A DNA stretch of 64,000 nucleotides from JAXGZG01 sp040771825 (GCA_040771825.1 JAXGZG010000003.1:1-64000), one strand, 5' to 3'; shown: positions 1 through 9,013, counted from the first letter of the stretch. Numbers and translations are program-made. Notes: generated from the letters alone by a model not told the origin.

Positions 1-170
1 TATTGTGCAATATCAAGAGGTATTTTTGATGTTCGTAAAAGTGCTGGTGTTTAGTTGGTGTTTAAATTTATGTAACGATAAGCAACAAAACGCTACGGCA
101 TATAATTTGGACAGTTGGGATAAAAAGGTAGACTTATACGAACAACTTAAATCGAAGTGAAAGAATAAAT

Positions 171-208
171 AGGCAGGGAAAATATCATTACTAATACTTT
201 CCCCGCCT
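171..208 (-). terminator. Probable terminator of the SLH surface-protein gene
   Basis: On the minus strand, AGGCGGGGAAA and TTTCCCTGCCT form an imperfect stem of about 11 bp around an A/T-rich loop. It lies just after the stop codon of the SLH-domain gene. The following bases are T-rich (ATTTATTCTTT), which fits an intrinsic terminator. Confidence 0.55.
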
Positions 209-216
209 GTTAGGCT

Positions 217-3200
217 TTACTGTATAAAGGTTGTTATATATCGCTGCATCATTGCCGCAAACTGAGCACGGGTTGCTCCTGTTTCAGGAGAAATGAGGTC
301 ATTTCCGATACCTTCCACGATTCCATTTCCGGCTGCCCACTTCATTGCCTGCAGCGCCCACTCCGAAATCGCGTCAGCGTCGGTGAAGGTGTTAAGACTA
401 TTCAACTTGCTCACATCATATTTCATGAACATGGAATAGCGGTATAAGACAGCTACCATCTGTTCACGGGTAAGGGTGTCATCGGGACCGAACTTTCCGT
501 TGCCGTAGCCCTCCACGATCTTATTATGCGCAGCCCAGCCGATCGCCTCGGAATACCACTTGCCGCTTTCTACATCATCAAAAATGCTCTCGAGAGCGTC
601 AGTACTATTCGCTAAGCGGTAGAGAACGGTGACGAGCATCGCTCTGTTCGTGCCTATATGGCCATCAAATTGTCTGTGCCCGGTGCCCTGTATCAAACCG
701 TGCGCGGCGCAGTACCAGGATGCCTCGTCAAACCAATCATTTTCGGTTACATCATCGAAGTAATCGATTTTGGAGAATTTAGTTTCAACGTTAACTCCGC
801 CGGATGGCATCTTGAAACTAAAAGTTCCATTGCCATTATCCGTAACTTCAACCGGTTTTTTGTTGGTGTCAAGGACAACAGGGTTGCCGTTCTCATAACC
901 TTTGTCGGGGGTGACGGTGATAATAACTGTGTCGCCTGCTTCTGCACGCTCTTTGCTGAGTTTTATTTGACCTCCAGCCTGTTCCCCCTGGTTCGTGTCG
1001 GTTACAGGATATTTGGGGGGAGTGTAGGAGCCGCCACCTGAAGGAGGCGTATTCTGTGTCCACTTGGCATACAAAGTGATTGTTGCAGTAATCGGTGTTG
1101 TAAAGTCAAACTGATTAGCGCACTCCGACTCTGTATACCAGCCGCCGAAAGTGTAACCGCTGCGTGTGGGGGAAGTAGGGGCATTTATGGTGTCGCCTAC
1201 CATCTCGACGGTGATACTGTCAACATCGCTACCGCCCTGTGAATCGAAATTAACCCCAATCGGCACATTCTCTCCGCTTAGCGCGTCTCCGATTCCAATC
1301 AGCACAGAAAAGATTCTTGTCTGTCCGGGAGCAAGTGTTTTATCCTGCCATGAATAGGCCATACCGGAGTCGCCGGAAAAACTGGGGTCGGAAATTTGAT
1401 TAAATACATTATTATATCTATCGTAATAGTATCCAAACCAATAGGTGTCCACATCCGTCACGCCTATCGTGCCTTTGCCAAAGAAGTTAAATTGCACCGG
1501 ATAATAGCTGTTAACCATTTTGAATCCACGCGCGTCATCAAATTTTGTGATGGTCGCCCCGTCATCGTTTCCGATTTGAGTATCCGCGTGGCTACCAAAA
1601 GAAACGGTTTGGGTCTCACTACCGGAGTTGTGCAGTGTGTATACGATTCGGAGGAATCGCCCACTGCTGTAAAACTTTGGCTCAAATCCAATTGTAATAC
1701 CATTTCCGGCATCAACAGGTTCAGTAGAAATTATATCAAGGTCGACAGGGTCTTCATCTCCAAATCTAAAGGATGTACCGTATCCGTTGTTGCCGCAAGT
1801 GGTCTGTTGCCATTCCCCATTATAGGTGCCTTGAATGTCGGGGCCAAAATATCCATTATAGCTAAATGCCATCATCCCATTGCCATCGGTGATATAGCCT
1901 GCAGGCGGAGACATATATGTTGCAGTGATAACGCCGGAATCTGAGTCGTTTGTTGCAGACATCGCACAAGGTACCATAAAGGCATCTGCAGCAACACCCT
2001 CAAAAGTATACCCATCCTTGGCCGTCAGAGTGATAGTAGCTGTATAAGGTCTGTCAGGTAAGAATGTTTCCGGACTATCGGTCCAAACTATTGAGCCGGT
2101 GTATTCAGCTGTTTCGGCAATTTCTGTAACGGGGCCTTCACCGTTGATTGGGGCAATGGCATCTTCAATGACAAGGTCGGTGACGGTATCAGCAGGCTCA
2201 GCTATACGGACATATACTATATTCTCAGGCTCGGGTGGGTAGGGGTAGGAATACTTCATGTAGGATCCTTCCACACCACCCGTGCCCTCGGCATAAGTGG
2301 TGCCTCCGACTCGGATATAAACCGAAACGCCGCTGATGGAGCCGTTGATGGTTACCGTAGCGCCGCCCGTTAGAGCTACGCCATAGCCACCGTTTGCCAC
2401 GATGTTTCCGTTCAAGGTGATATCGGCTTCACCGTCGGCAGTAATACCCCTTCCGCTTGCGTCATTCGTGATGATATTGCCTGTAATATTACAAACTGAG
2501 GCATCATATGGTTCCATGTTATTTATACATACACCGGTTGAGGCCGTGATATCCCCCTCAACCTCGGCTAGGCCACCGTACTCCACGGTTAGGCCGTTGG
2601 CAGCGGCGGTTATGTTACCTGTGATATCCACCAGACCACCATAGGCCGCATAGGCTCCATAATAAGAGCCTTCCACATTACCCAAGATGGTGACGGCAGC
2701 GCCGTTTTGAGCGATAGCGCCAGCATAATACCCGATGGCGTTGCCATTGAGGGTGATTGTACTGCCGGTGCCGTTAGCATTGGCAGCAATGATTTCCTGA
2801 TAACTCATTCCGCCTGGATATAATGCCGTGAGAGTACCCGTGATATTTATATCTCCGCCGGAAGAGGCATGAGCGCAGGATCTGAACTCACCCGAAGAAG
2901 TTACGCTCAAGCTGCCTCCATCTTCATCGACATCGTAAATGTTCAGTTCCCCGCTATTAACAGCCTGGAGTGCGTGGCCGTCGACACCAGAAACAGTCAG
3001 GTTTTTGCCGTTTAGGTCAATAGTGATTGTTCTCTCATCTGCTAAAATGCAGTTAGTATAAGAGATGTCTTGTAGCAATATAATAGTTGTTACTTCATTT
3101 ATAGGTGCGGCTAAAAGCGCAGTACCCAAATCAGGGTATTGGACGCTGCCAATTTCACAGACTGGAAGGTCTTCCGCACTTGCATTAGGAGTGATGGCTG

Positions 3201-5037
3201 CGAAGGTAGCGGGGATGTTGCCTCCAGTCGTGGTGGCGATAAAGTAGCCGGTGTCGCTAATCCCCGCTCCGGCGGGAGCTATTATGCTGACGTCGGTGAG
3301 TACAATACCTCCTCCACCGGCATGGATGCTGTGGATGGATGGCGCTGCGCCGCCAATGGCAACGAGATGACCGCCCAAAAAGGTGGTTGTGTGCCCGGAG
3401 GAAATGCCGCTACTGCCACCATCCGCCGCGCCGCCGATGGCGGTGATGAAGCCGTCGGTAATGGTGGTTGCGCCACTGGAATAAATTCCGGCACTTCCGT
3501 AGCCTGCTGCACCGCCGATGGCGGTGAGTTTTACACTGTCGGAAATTTGCGTACCCGTTTGGGCATAAAGGCCACAACTGTTGTTGGCGGCCATTCCACC
3601 GATAGCGGTAATTGTACCGCCGGAAAACGTAGATATCCCACCGGAGTAAACACCGTAGCTGTCATTATATGGTGCCGTGTTTCCGATGGCAGTGAGGTTG
3701 AGGCTCCCCGAAACAATGAGATTATTTACGGCGGCAACGCCATGGCTGCAGGTACCGCCGCCAAGCGCCGCGCCATCGATGGCTACGAGAGTACCTGTGC
3801 CGGTGATTTCAAGATCGCCCGCACCGGATATGCATTTGCTGTTGTCTTCCACATCATTATTACGGACAATGTTCACACCCTGCGCCACCAACTTTGTGCC
3901 GTTAGGCAGCTTGATGGCTTCTGTAGCGTCACTGTTAACGATTACATTATTGAGGGTTAGTGTAGCAGGCTCAATGTCCTGCGCCTCTGTCCATGTGATA
4001 TGAGCCTCCACATTGGTTGGCTTGATTGCTCCGGTATAATCAAGATCCTGAATAACGTAGTATGTATCCGTCCCGCCATATACCGCAAAATTGCTGTCAT
4101 ATGCGCCGGTGAGGGGGGCAACGAGGGCTGGAATTTCTGCATCATCCATCACTGTCCCATTCATGGCATATGTGTCACCTTTGGCTACGAGCAGACCGCC
4201 GGTATAGGTGGTGTTTTTGTAGCCGGACACACCGCAACTCAAACCATAGCCATTTACCCTTCCAGCGAGGGCAGTGACAATGCCTCCCTCAATGCGGACA
4301 CCAAGAGTATCGGTTCGCAAGCCGTAGCTGCTGTCTCCACTGTTGACACCTGTGGCAGTGACATTAGCAGAGTCGGAGATGGTTATTTCACCATAGTTAC
4401 TGTGTATACCGTAGCTGCTGCCGCCGGTGCTTTTGCCACCGGTAGCGGTGACGGTGGCGGAGCCGGAGATGATGACGCCCATAACACCATTAACGCCCTC
4501 GCTAAGCTGAGCCCCCATGCCGCCTGTGGCGGTTACGTTGGCAGAATCTTGGATCGTGACTGTGCCTCCATATATGCCACAGCTGCCGTAACCTGGGGCC
4601 GCACCTCCGGTAGCAGAGACAGAGCCGCTGCCGTTGATCGTCAAGTTGCCGCTGATATATATGGCACTGCTGACGCCAAAGTCTGTTGCCGCGTCGGCGG
4701 TGACGGTGTTTGTCCCCTCCAGCGTGATTGCCAGGTCGCCGTCGGCATAGATACCGTGGTTGCTGTTCATGTGGGAGAGATCGCTTGGCGAGCCCGTGAT
4801 GGTGGCACCTTTAAGGGTTAGAGTCCCAGTGTTGCTGTTAAAATAGGCATTGTAATCCGTTTCCGTACCGCTGGCGCTTGTTGTATCACCGTTCTTCCAA
4901 TAGGTTTTTCCGGCGGTGCCATCCAACTCCACCCCGCCCACGGTGACGGATGTGGAATCCGCCGCAAGTGCTGTCCCTGGTAACAATCCCGCTACCATGA
5001 AGACGCATAGTAAAATTGCCAATAATCGTTTTTTCAT
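217..5037 (-). CDS. Large secreted surface protein with beta-helix-type repeats and C-terminal SLH domains
   Basis: The product is about 1,606 residues. It opens with a Sec signal peptide (KKR, then a hydrophobic core, ending near GTALA). Roughly 1,000 residues follow of short Gly/Ser/Thr-rich repeats of the kind GSGTVTIQDSANVTATGG, typical of right-handed beta-helix surface proteins. Near residues 1265-1335 is one Listeria-Bacteroides (InlB B-type) repeat containing GYTFGGWYTE and YAKW. The last 185 or so residues hold three SLH domains (FDDVTENDWF, FDDVESGKWY, FTDADAISEW), which normally bind secondary cell-wall polymer. Two ATGs lie two codons apart; the second (5037) is 8 bases from GGAGG at 5046-5050 and is the better start. 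The gene is monocistronic, ending at a hairpin. The ligand or substrate cannot be read; an adhesin or S-layer-associated role is inferred. Confidence 0.9.
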   Translation of the reverse strand: MKKRLLAILLCVFMVAGLLPGTALAADSTSVTVGGVELDGTAGKTYWKNGDTTSASGTETDYNAYFNSNTGTLTLKGATITGSPSDLSHMNSNHGIYADGDLAITLEGTNTVTADAATDFGVSSAIYISGNLTINGSGSVSATGGAAPGYGSCGIYGGTVTIQDSANVTATGGMGAQLSEGVNGVMGVIISGSATVTATGGKSTGGSSYGIHSNYGEITISDSANVTATGVNSGDSSYGLRTDTLGVRIEGGIVTALAGRVNGYGLSCGVSGYKNTTYTGGLLVAKGDTYAMNGTVMDDAEIPALVAPLTGAYDSNFAVYGGTDTYYVIQDLDYTGAIKPTNVEAHITWTEAQDIEPATLTLNNVIVNSDATEAIKLPNGTKLVAQGVNIVRNNDVEDNSKCISGAGDLEITGTGTLVAIDGAALGGGTCSHGVAAVNNLIVSGSLNLTAIGNTAPYNDSYGVYSGGISTFSGGTITAIGGMAANNSCGLYAQTGTQISDSVKLTAIGGAAGYGSAGIYSSGATTITDGFITAIGGAADGGSSGISSGHTTTFLGGHLVAIGGAAPSIHSIHAGGGGIVLTDVSIIAPAGAGISDTGYFIATTTGGNIPATFAAITPNASAEDLPVCEIGSVQYPDLGTALLAAPINEVTTIILLQDISYTNCILADERTITIDLNGKNLTVSGVDGHALQAVNSGELNIYDVDEDGGSLSVTSSGEFRSCAHASSGGDINITGTLTALYPGGMSYQEIIAANANGTGSTITLNGNAIGYYAGAIAQNGAAVTILGNVEGSYYGAYAAYGGLVDITGNITAAANGLTVEYGGLAEVEGDITASTGVCINNMEPYDASVCNITGNIITNDASGRGITADGEADITLNGNIVANGGYGVALTGGATVTINGSISGVSVYIRVGGTTYAEGTGGVEGSYMKYSYPYPPEPENIVYVRIAEPADTVTDLVIEDAIAPINGEGPVTEIAETAEYTGSIVWTDSPETFLPDRPYTATITLTAKDGYTFEGVAADAFMVPCAMSATNDSDSGVITATYMSPPAGYITDGNGMMAFSYNGYFGPDIQGTYNGEWQQTTCGNNGYGTSFRFGDEDPVDLDIISTEPVDAGNGITIGFEPKFYSSGRFLRIVYTLHNSGSETQTVSFGSHADTQIGNDDGATITKFDDARGFKMVNSYYPVQFNFFGKGTIGVTDVDTYWFGYYYDRYNNVFNQISDPSFSGDSGMAYSWQDKTLAPGQTRIFSVLIGIGDALSGENVPIGVNFDSQGGSDVDSITVEMVGDTINAPTSPTRSGYTFGGWYTESECANQFDFTTPITATITLYAKWTQNTPPSGGGSYTPPKYPVTDTNQGEQAGGQIKLSKERAEAGDTVIITVTPDKGYENGNPVVLDTNKKPVEVTDNGNGTFSFKMPSGGVNVETKFSKIDYFDDVTENDWFDEASWYCAAHGLIQGTGHRQFDGHIGTNRAMLVTVLYRLANSTDALESIFDDVESGKWYSEAIGWAAHNKIVEGYGNGKFGPDDTLTREQMVAVLYRYSMFMKYDVSKLNSLNTFTDADAISEWALQAMKWAAGNGIVEGIGNDLISPETGATRAQFAAMMQRYITTFIQ

Positions 5038-5045
5038 GCTCATGT

Positions 5046-5050
5046 CCTCC
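5046..5050 (-). promoter_or_regulatory. Ribosome binding site deciding the SLH gene start
   Basis: GGAGG on the minus strand lies 2 bases before the first ATG (5043) but 8 bases before the second (5037). Spacing favours the second. Confidence 0.6.
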
Positions 5051-5321
5051 TATTATTTTTACTTATTCATTTTGTCTATTACGGGCTTTCACCAGAGTCA
5101 CTTGTTACCGCGTCCCTCAGGGGTACAAATTCAAAATCCGGCTTAAACGCATCGCTTATATTGATTGCAAAGCACACAAAGATATTTTATCACATTAAGT
5201 TCCATACTGAAAGATTATATGTAAAATTAACCATGATAATTTTGTCAAGAATCATGTCAATTGCTGCAGGAAGAAATTCGCTTGAAAGAACGGGCATGAA
5301 AAATCAGCCCGCCGTAAAGAA
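5051..5321 (-). other. Gene-free leader region upstream of the SLH gene
   Basis: About 270 bases lie between the SLH gene and the IS66 end, with no credible coding sequence. The proximal part (about 5070-5180, minus strand) is less A/T-rich. It contains a small CCC-TGA-GGG hairpin and the string GGTGAAAGCCCG, giving it the look of a structured 5' leader. I could not match it to a riboswitch class I know. The distal part (5180-5250) is A/T-rich and is where a promoter would sit, but no convincing -35/-10 pair was found. Confidence 0.3.
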
Positions 5322-5822
5322 GTGAGCGTAAAACTGTACCCACCTGTGACTGCCCAGGCGTTTGAAAGATAATCTCCCCAGCACGGTTCGGAGAGGTTTT
5401 GACGGTGACGAGAGAAGAACAACGAAAGCAGCGCGAGGAATGCCTTGCCGCGTACAAGGCAAGCGGGCAAAGCGTGAAGGTGTGGTGCGAGGCTAACGGC
5501 GTAAGCTGTTCTTGGATGTGGAGAAAACTCCGCGAGGAGAAGACCCTTGAGGCAAACAACTATCCTGGGCAAACCGCCTGGCTTCGGGCAACGGTAACAG
5601 ACGCGGACACCGGTGGCATAGGGCTTGTTGTGAGGATAGGCAGGGCGACGGTTGAGGTCAGGCCCGGCTTTGACCTTGAGTCGTTTGAAAGGGTAGTAAG
5701 GCTCCTTTCGGCAATATGTTAGGCGGCGTTGTCCCGAACGATGTCTATCTCGCCTGCGGGGCCACGGACTTAAGAAAGTCTATTGACGGCCTGGCTGTCT
5801 TGGTGAAGGAGTCCTTCAACTG
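5322..5822 (+). mobile_element. IS66-family element, left part
   Basis: GTGAGCGTAAAACTG at 5322 resembles an IS66 terminal repeat. It is followed by the accessory genes tnpA and tnpB in the usual overlapping order. The element is cut inside tnpB by an IS21 element. Its right part, the end of tnpC, reappears at about 7640-7878. Most of tnpB and tnpC is missing, so the IS66 copy is dead. Confidence 0.7.
5399..5722 (+). CDS. tnpA: IS66 accessory protein TnpA
   Basis: This 107-residue protein matches the IS66 TnpA pattern. It has an N-terminal helix-turn-helix of the form REEQRKQREECLAAYKAS, QSVKVWCEANGVS, then WMWRKLREE, and a C-terminal VEVRPGFDLESFERVVRLL, typical of the family. TnpA is needed for IS66 transposition, although the transposase itself is TnpC. 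The stop overlaps the start of tnpB, as in intact IS66 elements. A TTG start at 5399 follows GGAGAGG; GTG at 5405 is an alternative. The gene itself appears intact, but its element is broken, so it is probably not functional in transposition. Confidence 0.8.
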   Translation: MTVTREEQRKQREECLAAYKASGQSVKVWCEANGVSCSWMWRKLREEKTLEANNYPGQTAWLRATVTDADTGGIGLVVRIGRATVEVRPGFDLESFERVVRLLSAIC

Positions 5823-5837
5823 TCACTGGCCACGATA
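5716..5837 (+). pseudogene. tnpB: Truncated IS66 accessory gene tnpB
   Basis: An ATG at 5716 overlaps the tnpA stop and opens a frame reading VYLACGATDLRKSIDGLAVL. This is the conserved start of IS66 TnpB (usually about 115 residues). The match stops after about 35 codons, where IS21 terminal sequence begins near 5822. The frame ends at TAA 5835-5837 inside the IS21 end. This records an IS21 insertion into tnpB. Confidence 0.8.
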
Positions 5838-5949
5838 AGATCCCCATAAATGGTCATGAAAAGTGCGCAACTTTGGCCAACTAAGCAGTTCAGAACGCCC
5901 CTCGCCTCGAATGAAGCCGTACTGGCTTCGTCGAGGGGAGAGGGCACAG

Positions 5950-7413
5950 GTGCTAAAGGTGGGAACAATCGTGGACATTCGACGGTTAAGGGACGAAGGG
6001 TTGAGCAAATCGCAGGTCGCCAAGCGATTGGGCTTAAACCGCCGGACTGTGAGCAAGTACTGGGACGGCGAGGCCGAGTCGCCAAACACGCCTGAGTACA
6101 AAGAACGCGCCAGCGTGCTGGCCTCTTGGATGGACTACATCAAGGGTCGGTTGAGGAAATACCCGGAACTCTCGGCTAAGAGGCTTTACGACGAGGTCAG
6201 GAAGAGGGGCTACGTTGGCTCTGAGCGAACCGTGCGGAGAGAGGTCGCCAAGATAAGACCTGAGGACGGAAGGGTCTACACCCCTCAAAAGACTCTCCCC
6301 GGTGAACAGGCCCAGGCCGACTGGGGACACCTTGGGACAACCGAGATCCTGAACAGGATCTACCAGCTCTACTGCTTCGTGTTTACGATGTCTTGGTCAA
6401 GGCTGCTGTACGTGGAGTTCGTTGTGAGCCTCAACATGGCCACATTCCTGGCTTCTTTGGCTAGGGCGCTTGAGTACGTGGGCGGCGTGCCGCAGGTCAT
6501 CTTGTTCGACAACGCCAAGACAGTGGTTTCCGAGAGGGTCGGGACCGTGGTGAGGTTCAACGAGAACCTCATGAACTTCGCCCTGCGCGCCGGATTCACT
6601 CCGCAGGCGTGTTGGGTTAACGACCCGGAGTCCAAAGGGAAGGTCGAATCGGGAGTCAAGCACGTCAAGAAGGGGTTCTTTTACGGCCTCGAATGGACAG
6701 ACGTCGAGGATTTGAACCTAAGAGGCAGGGACTGGTTCGACAACACGGCGAACAAACGGGTGCACGGCACAACGCGCGAGATACCCTGGGAAAGGATGCG
6801 AGAGGAGAGGCAGTACCTAAGGGAACTGCCCCGTGACCTGCCTACTTATGTAGTGGAGACTCGCAGGGCCACGAAGGACCGCCAGATATCGGTGGACGGG
6901 AACCGGTACTTCGTGTCCCCAGCCAAGCCCAAGGGCGTGGTAACCTACCGGCGGTACGAGGACCGGGTTGAGGTACTGAACTCGGAAAGCACCTCGCTAG
7001 TAATCCCCCTGGCTAAGGGCTACAGGGAGGTCGAGGTGCCGGCTGCGGCGGCCAGAAGGCCTAGACATCTTGACCCACTGCAAGTCAAATTCGAGGGGCT
7101 GGCACCATCGGCCCCCGCCTACCTCCAGGGTCTGGGCAGTTCACGTGTGGGCCACCTCCGCGAGCAGATGGAGAAGATCGTCGCGCTGGGGGCTGTTCAC
7201 ACCCCCGAAGAGCTTGAGCGCGCCATGCACCAGGCGCTCAGTTACCGGGCTTACGGCTTCGGAGCCCTGAAGGGGATCCTGAGACACCTGTCGGTCGTCT
7301 ACGGCCAAGCCGCAAGCGCCGCCAAGCCCGAAGTGGTCAGGCTCGCTGTACCCGATGTGCAGGTACAGCGCCGCGAACTCGACTACTACGAGAACGCGGG
7401 GTGGCGCCGATGA
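5950..7413 (+). CDS. istA: IS21-family transposase IstA
   Basis: IstA is the DDE transposase of IS21 elements and acts with the ATPase IstB. An N-terminal helix-turn-helix (LRDEGLSKSQVAKRLGLNRR) is followed by an integrase-type core. The catalytic acids are visible: D in QAQADWG, D in VILFDNAKT and E in SKGKVESGV. The C-terminal part (VVETRRATKDRQISVDGNRY onward) is the usual IstA tail. The open frame extends back to 5863, but GTG at 5950, after a GGGGAGAGGG stretch, gives the usual N-terminus (VLKVGTIVDIRRL, 487 residues). The stop overlaps istB (ATGA), so the two are translationally coupled. All key residues are present and the gene looks intact. Confidence 0.9.
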   Translation: MLKVGTIVDIRRLRDEGLSKSQVAKRLGLNRRTVSKYWDGEAESPNTPEYKERASVLASWMDYIKGRLRKYPELSAKRLYDEVRKRGYVGSERTVRREVAKIRPEDGRVYTPQKTLPGEQAQADWGHLGTTEILNRIYQLYCFVFTMSWSRLLYVEFVVSLNMATFLASLARALEYVGGVPQVILFDNAKTVVSERVGTVVRFNENLMNFALRAGFTPQACWVNDPESKGKVESGVKHVKKGFFYGLEWTDVEDLNLRGRDWFDNTANKRVHGTTREIPWERMREERQYLRELPRDLPTYVVETRRATKDRQISVDGNRYFVSPAKPKGVVTYRRYEDRVEVLNSESTSLVIPLAKGYREVEVPAAAARRPRHLDPLQVKFEGLAPSAPAYLQGLGSSRVGHLREQMEKIVALGAVHTPEELERAMHQALSYRAYGFGALKGILRHLSVVYGQAASAAKPEVVRLAVPDVQVQRRELDYYENAGWRR

Positions 7414-7636
7414 TCCCAACCATTGGCCCAGCCGACCGCAAAGAACTCGAACTGGGTCTCAAGCGCCTGAAACTGCGGTGGATCCGGGACCACCTGGACG
7501 AACTCAGTGAGATCGCGCTTCAAGAAGAGTCCTCGTATCTCGATTACCTTGCTTACTTAGTGAAGGAGGAGGTGCGCGGGCGGGACGAAACTCAAGTCAG
7601 GAACGCTCTCAAGGCCGCGCGGTTCCCGGTCCACGG
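7410..7636 (+). pseudogene. istB: istB, 3'-truncated copy
   Basis: Starting at ATG 7410, the first 75 or so residues (IPTIGPADRKELELGLKRL onward) are nearly identical to the intact istB at 36207-37007. After ARFPVH the match ends and IS66 tnpC sequence follows. The whole ATPase core, including Walker A and B, is lost. An out-of-family tail runs on to a stop at 7802. Confidence 0.85.
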
Positions 7637-7639
7637 AAG

Positions 7640-7878
7640 GCTTGACAAACGTTCCATCACCTTTTGTGATCGGCCTGTTCTCAAACACGCCCAAGGGGGC
7701 GAGGGCGAGCGCCGTCGTTTACAGCATCGCGGAGACGGCGAAGGAAAACGGGCTCATACCTTTCAGTATCTCAAGTGCATTTTTGAGCAGCTGCGAACTT
7801 AGGCACAGAGATTTGGAAGAACTCTTGCCATGGTCGCCGTCGCTGCCGGATTCCTGTCGGGCGTCTAAGTAACCTCAC
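7640..7878 (+). pseudogene. tnpC: IS66 transposase tnpC, C-terminal remnant
   Basis: One frame reads PFVIG, LFSNTPKGARASA and YSIAETAKENGL, and later ELLPWSPSLPDSC. These are the conserved C-terminal motifs of IS66 TnpC. The middle (QYLKCIFEQLRT) is in another frame, so indels have accumulated, and about three residues are missing after PFVIG. The stop is at 7870-7872. CCTCAC at 7873-7878 could be the start of the right terminal repeat, but that match is short. The remnant joins the truncated istB at about 7636. Confidence 0.75.
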
Positions 7879-7889
7879 CTATAAACCCC

Positions 7890-8525
7890 ATGGGTAAACC
7901 CTTTGGTGCGGCCAAATGCAAGGTGTGCGCTATTTTCCGCTTACGTTATAAGGGCGACAAGACCTACCGCAAAGAAGTCTGGCAGTGTAATGATAAATAC
8001 AAACGGCTCGGAAACCCCGGAAAGGGATGCCAGACGCCACATATCACCGAGGAAGTGATCAAGGAAAGGTTTTTAGCCGCATTCAATCAACTAATGCATA
8101 ACCGCGATGGGCTGATTGAAGACTGCCGACTTGCTCAAAATGTCCTTTGTGACACCACGGCAATTGATACAGAACTTGCCGAATTGTTCCGTGAGATTGA
8201 GGTTGTTACCGAACTATCCAGAAAGGCAATTTATGAAAATGCCCGATCGGCAGTAGACCAGAAGGAATGGACGGAGCGTAACAACGCCTATCTCGAACGC
8301 CACCATAAGGCTTCAGAGCAAGTCGATGAGTTGGAAGCGATCAAGCGAGAACGCCTTGGCAAGGGCAAAATCATCGAAGGCTTCATCAAAGACATTGATA
8401 GCCGACCGCTTGCCATAGCCGAGTTTGACGAAAAACTGTGGCTTGCTGTAATCGACCAAGTAACGGTCAACCAAGATGGCGCAATGACATTCAGATTCAA
8501 AAACGGCTCGGAAGTCACAGCTTAA
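7890..8525 (+). pseudogene. Large serine recombinase, C-terminal fragment
   Basis: About 210 residues match the C-terminal part of large serine integrases. There is a zinc beta-ribbon (CKVC, then WQCNDK and GKGCQTPHI), then the coiled-coil region rich in E/K (LAELFREIEVVTELSRKAIY), and the terminal DFDEKLW-type segment (here FDEKLWLAVIDQVTVNQDG). The N-terminal resolvase catalytic domain with its active serine is absent and the IS66 remnant lies directly upstream, so this is a dead fragment. It is more A/T-rich than the flanking IS21 DNA. It points to an old integrated element beside the tRNA operon. Confidence 0.8.
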
Positions 8526-8540
8526 CATTCAACTATTTAC

Positions 8541-8569
8541 GGCTCGCCAATCGGCGGGCTGTTTTTTTT
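8541..8569 (+). terminator. Intrinsic terminator after the recombinase fragment
   Basis: GGCTCGCC-AATC-GGCGGGCT forms an 8-bp stem with two G-U pairs, followed by GTTTTTTTTG. It lies 16 bases after the recombinase stop. Confidence 0.85.
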
Positions 8570-8580
8570 GCCTTAACAGT

Positions 8581-8645
8581 ATCTTTTAACGATTACAAGG
8601 CAAATCGTTAAAAGATGCACACCCCCAGAGGTCTAATCGTTAAAA
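8581..8645. repeat. Perfect 14-bp inverted repeat plus a third half-site
   Basis: ATCTTTTAACGATT (8581-8594) is repeated exactly in inverse as AATCGTTAAAAGAT (8603-8616) with an 8-base spacer. An 11-base third copy, AATCGTTAAAA, lies at 8635-8645. There is no U-tract, so it is not an ordinary terminator. Its place between the recombinase fragment and the tRNA operon suggests a recombinase binding or attachment-site remnant (inference). Confidence 0.6.
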
Positions 8646-8724
8646 ATAAGCATTTAGCAGCCACAAGTTCGTGTCAAGTATCCTCCGAAAACGGCTAATC
8701 TAAAACACCAATTATTGCTACAAG

Positions 8725-8771
8725 GCAAAAACACAAAGCCCGAAAGCGGCTTAAATCAAGCACTTTCGGGC
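8725..8771 (-). terminator. Terminator of the tRNA operon
   Basis: On the minus strand GCCCGAAAG and CTTTCGGGC form a perfect 9-bp stem. TTTGTGTTTTTG follows. It lies 56 bases after the last tRNA (Leu). Confidence 0.8.
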
Positions 8772-8826
8772 AAACAAAAAACCACCTGCTGACAAAATTC
8801 CTTTTATCAATAGATGGTATTTGATT

Positions 8827-8913
8827 TGGTGCGAGGGAGGGGAGTCGAACCCCTACGCCGATTAAGGCACTGGATCCTAAGTCCAGCTCGTCTGCCAGTT
8901 CCGACACCCTCGC
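8827..8913 (-). tRNA. tRNA-Leu (anticodon TAG)
   Basis: Minus-strand cloverleaf with acceptor GCGAGGG/CCCTCGC, a long variable arm as expected for leucine, loop CTTAGGA (anticodon TAG), T-arm GGTTCGACTCC, discriminator A and an encoded CCA. It is the last gene of the seven-tRNA operon. Confidence 0.95.
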
Positions 8914-8935
8914 GCTTACGCCGAATGAAAATGAG

Positions 8936-9010
8936 TGGTGGGCCATGATGGAATCGAACCATCGACACCCCGCTTAAAAGGCGGGTGCTCTGCCGCTGAG
9001 CTAATGGCCC
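8936..9010 (-). tRNA. tRNA-Lys (anticodon TTT)
   Basis: Acceptor GGGCCAT/ATGGCCC, D-arm AGCTCAGCGGCAGAGC, anticodon loop CTTTTAA (anticodon TTT), T-arm GGTTCGATTCC, discriminator A and an encoded CCA. Sixth gene in the operon. Confidence 0.95.
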
Positions 9011-9013
9011 ACG

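Larger units (their letters stand above)
5823..7636 (+). mobile_element. IS21-family element, copy 1, missing the right end
   Basis: The left end carries two related terminal repeats, GGCCACGATAAG (about 5829) and GGTCATGAAAAGTGCGCA (5848-5865). A similar motif, GGCCACGAAAAGTGCACA, occurs in reverse orientation at the right end of copy 2 (about 37013-37030). istA is complete. istB stops after about 75 codons, and the sequence switches abruptly at about 7636 to IS66 tnpC. An IS21 insertion followed by an adjacent deletion explains this. Confidence 0.8.

Noticed and set aside
29..160. A 43-codon plus-strand frame at the window edge ending DLYEQLKSK
   Set aside because: There is no ribosome site and no family match. 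It may be the end of a decayed protein, but support is too weak.
3139..4821. Long open frames opposite the SLH gene
   Set aside because: They are shadows created by the biased repeat composition of the SLH protein gene and have no starts or motifs.
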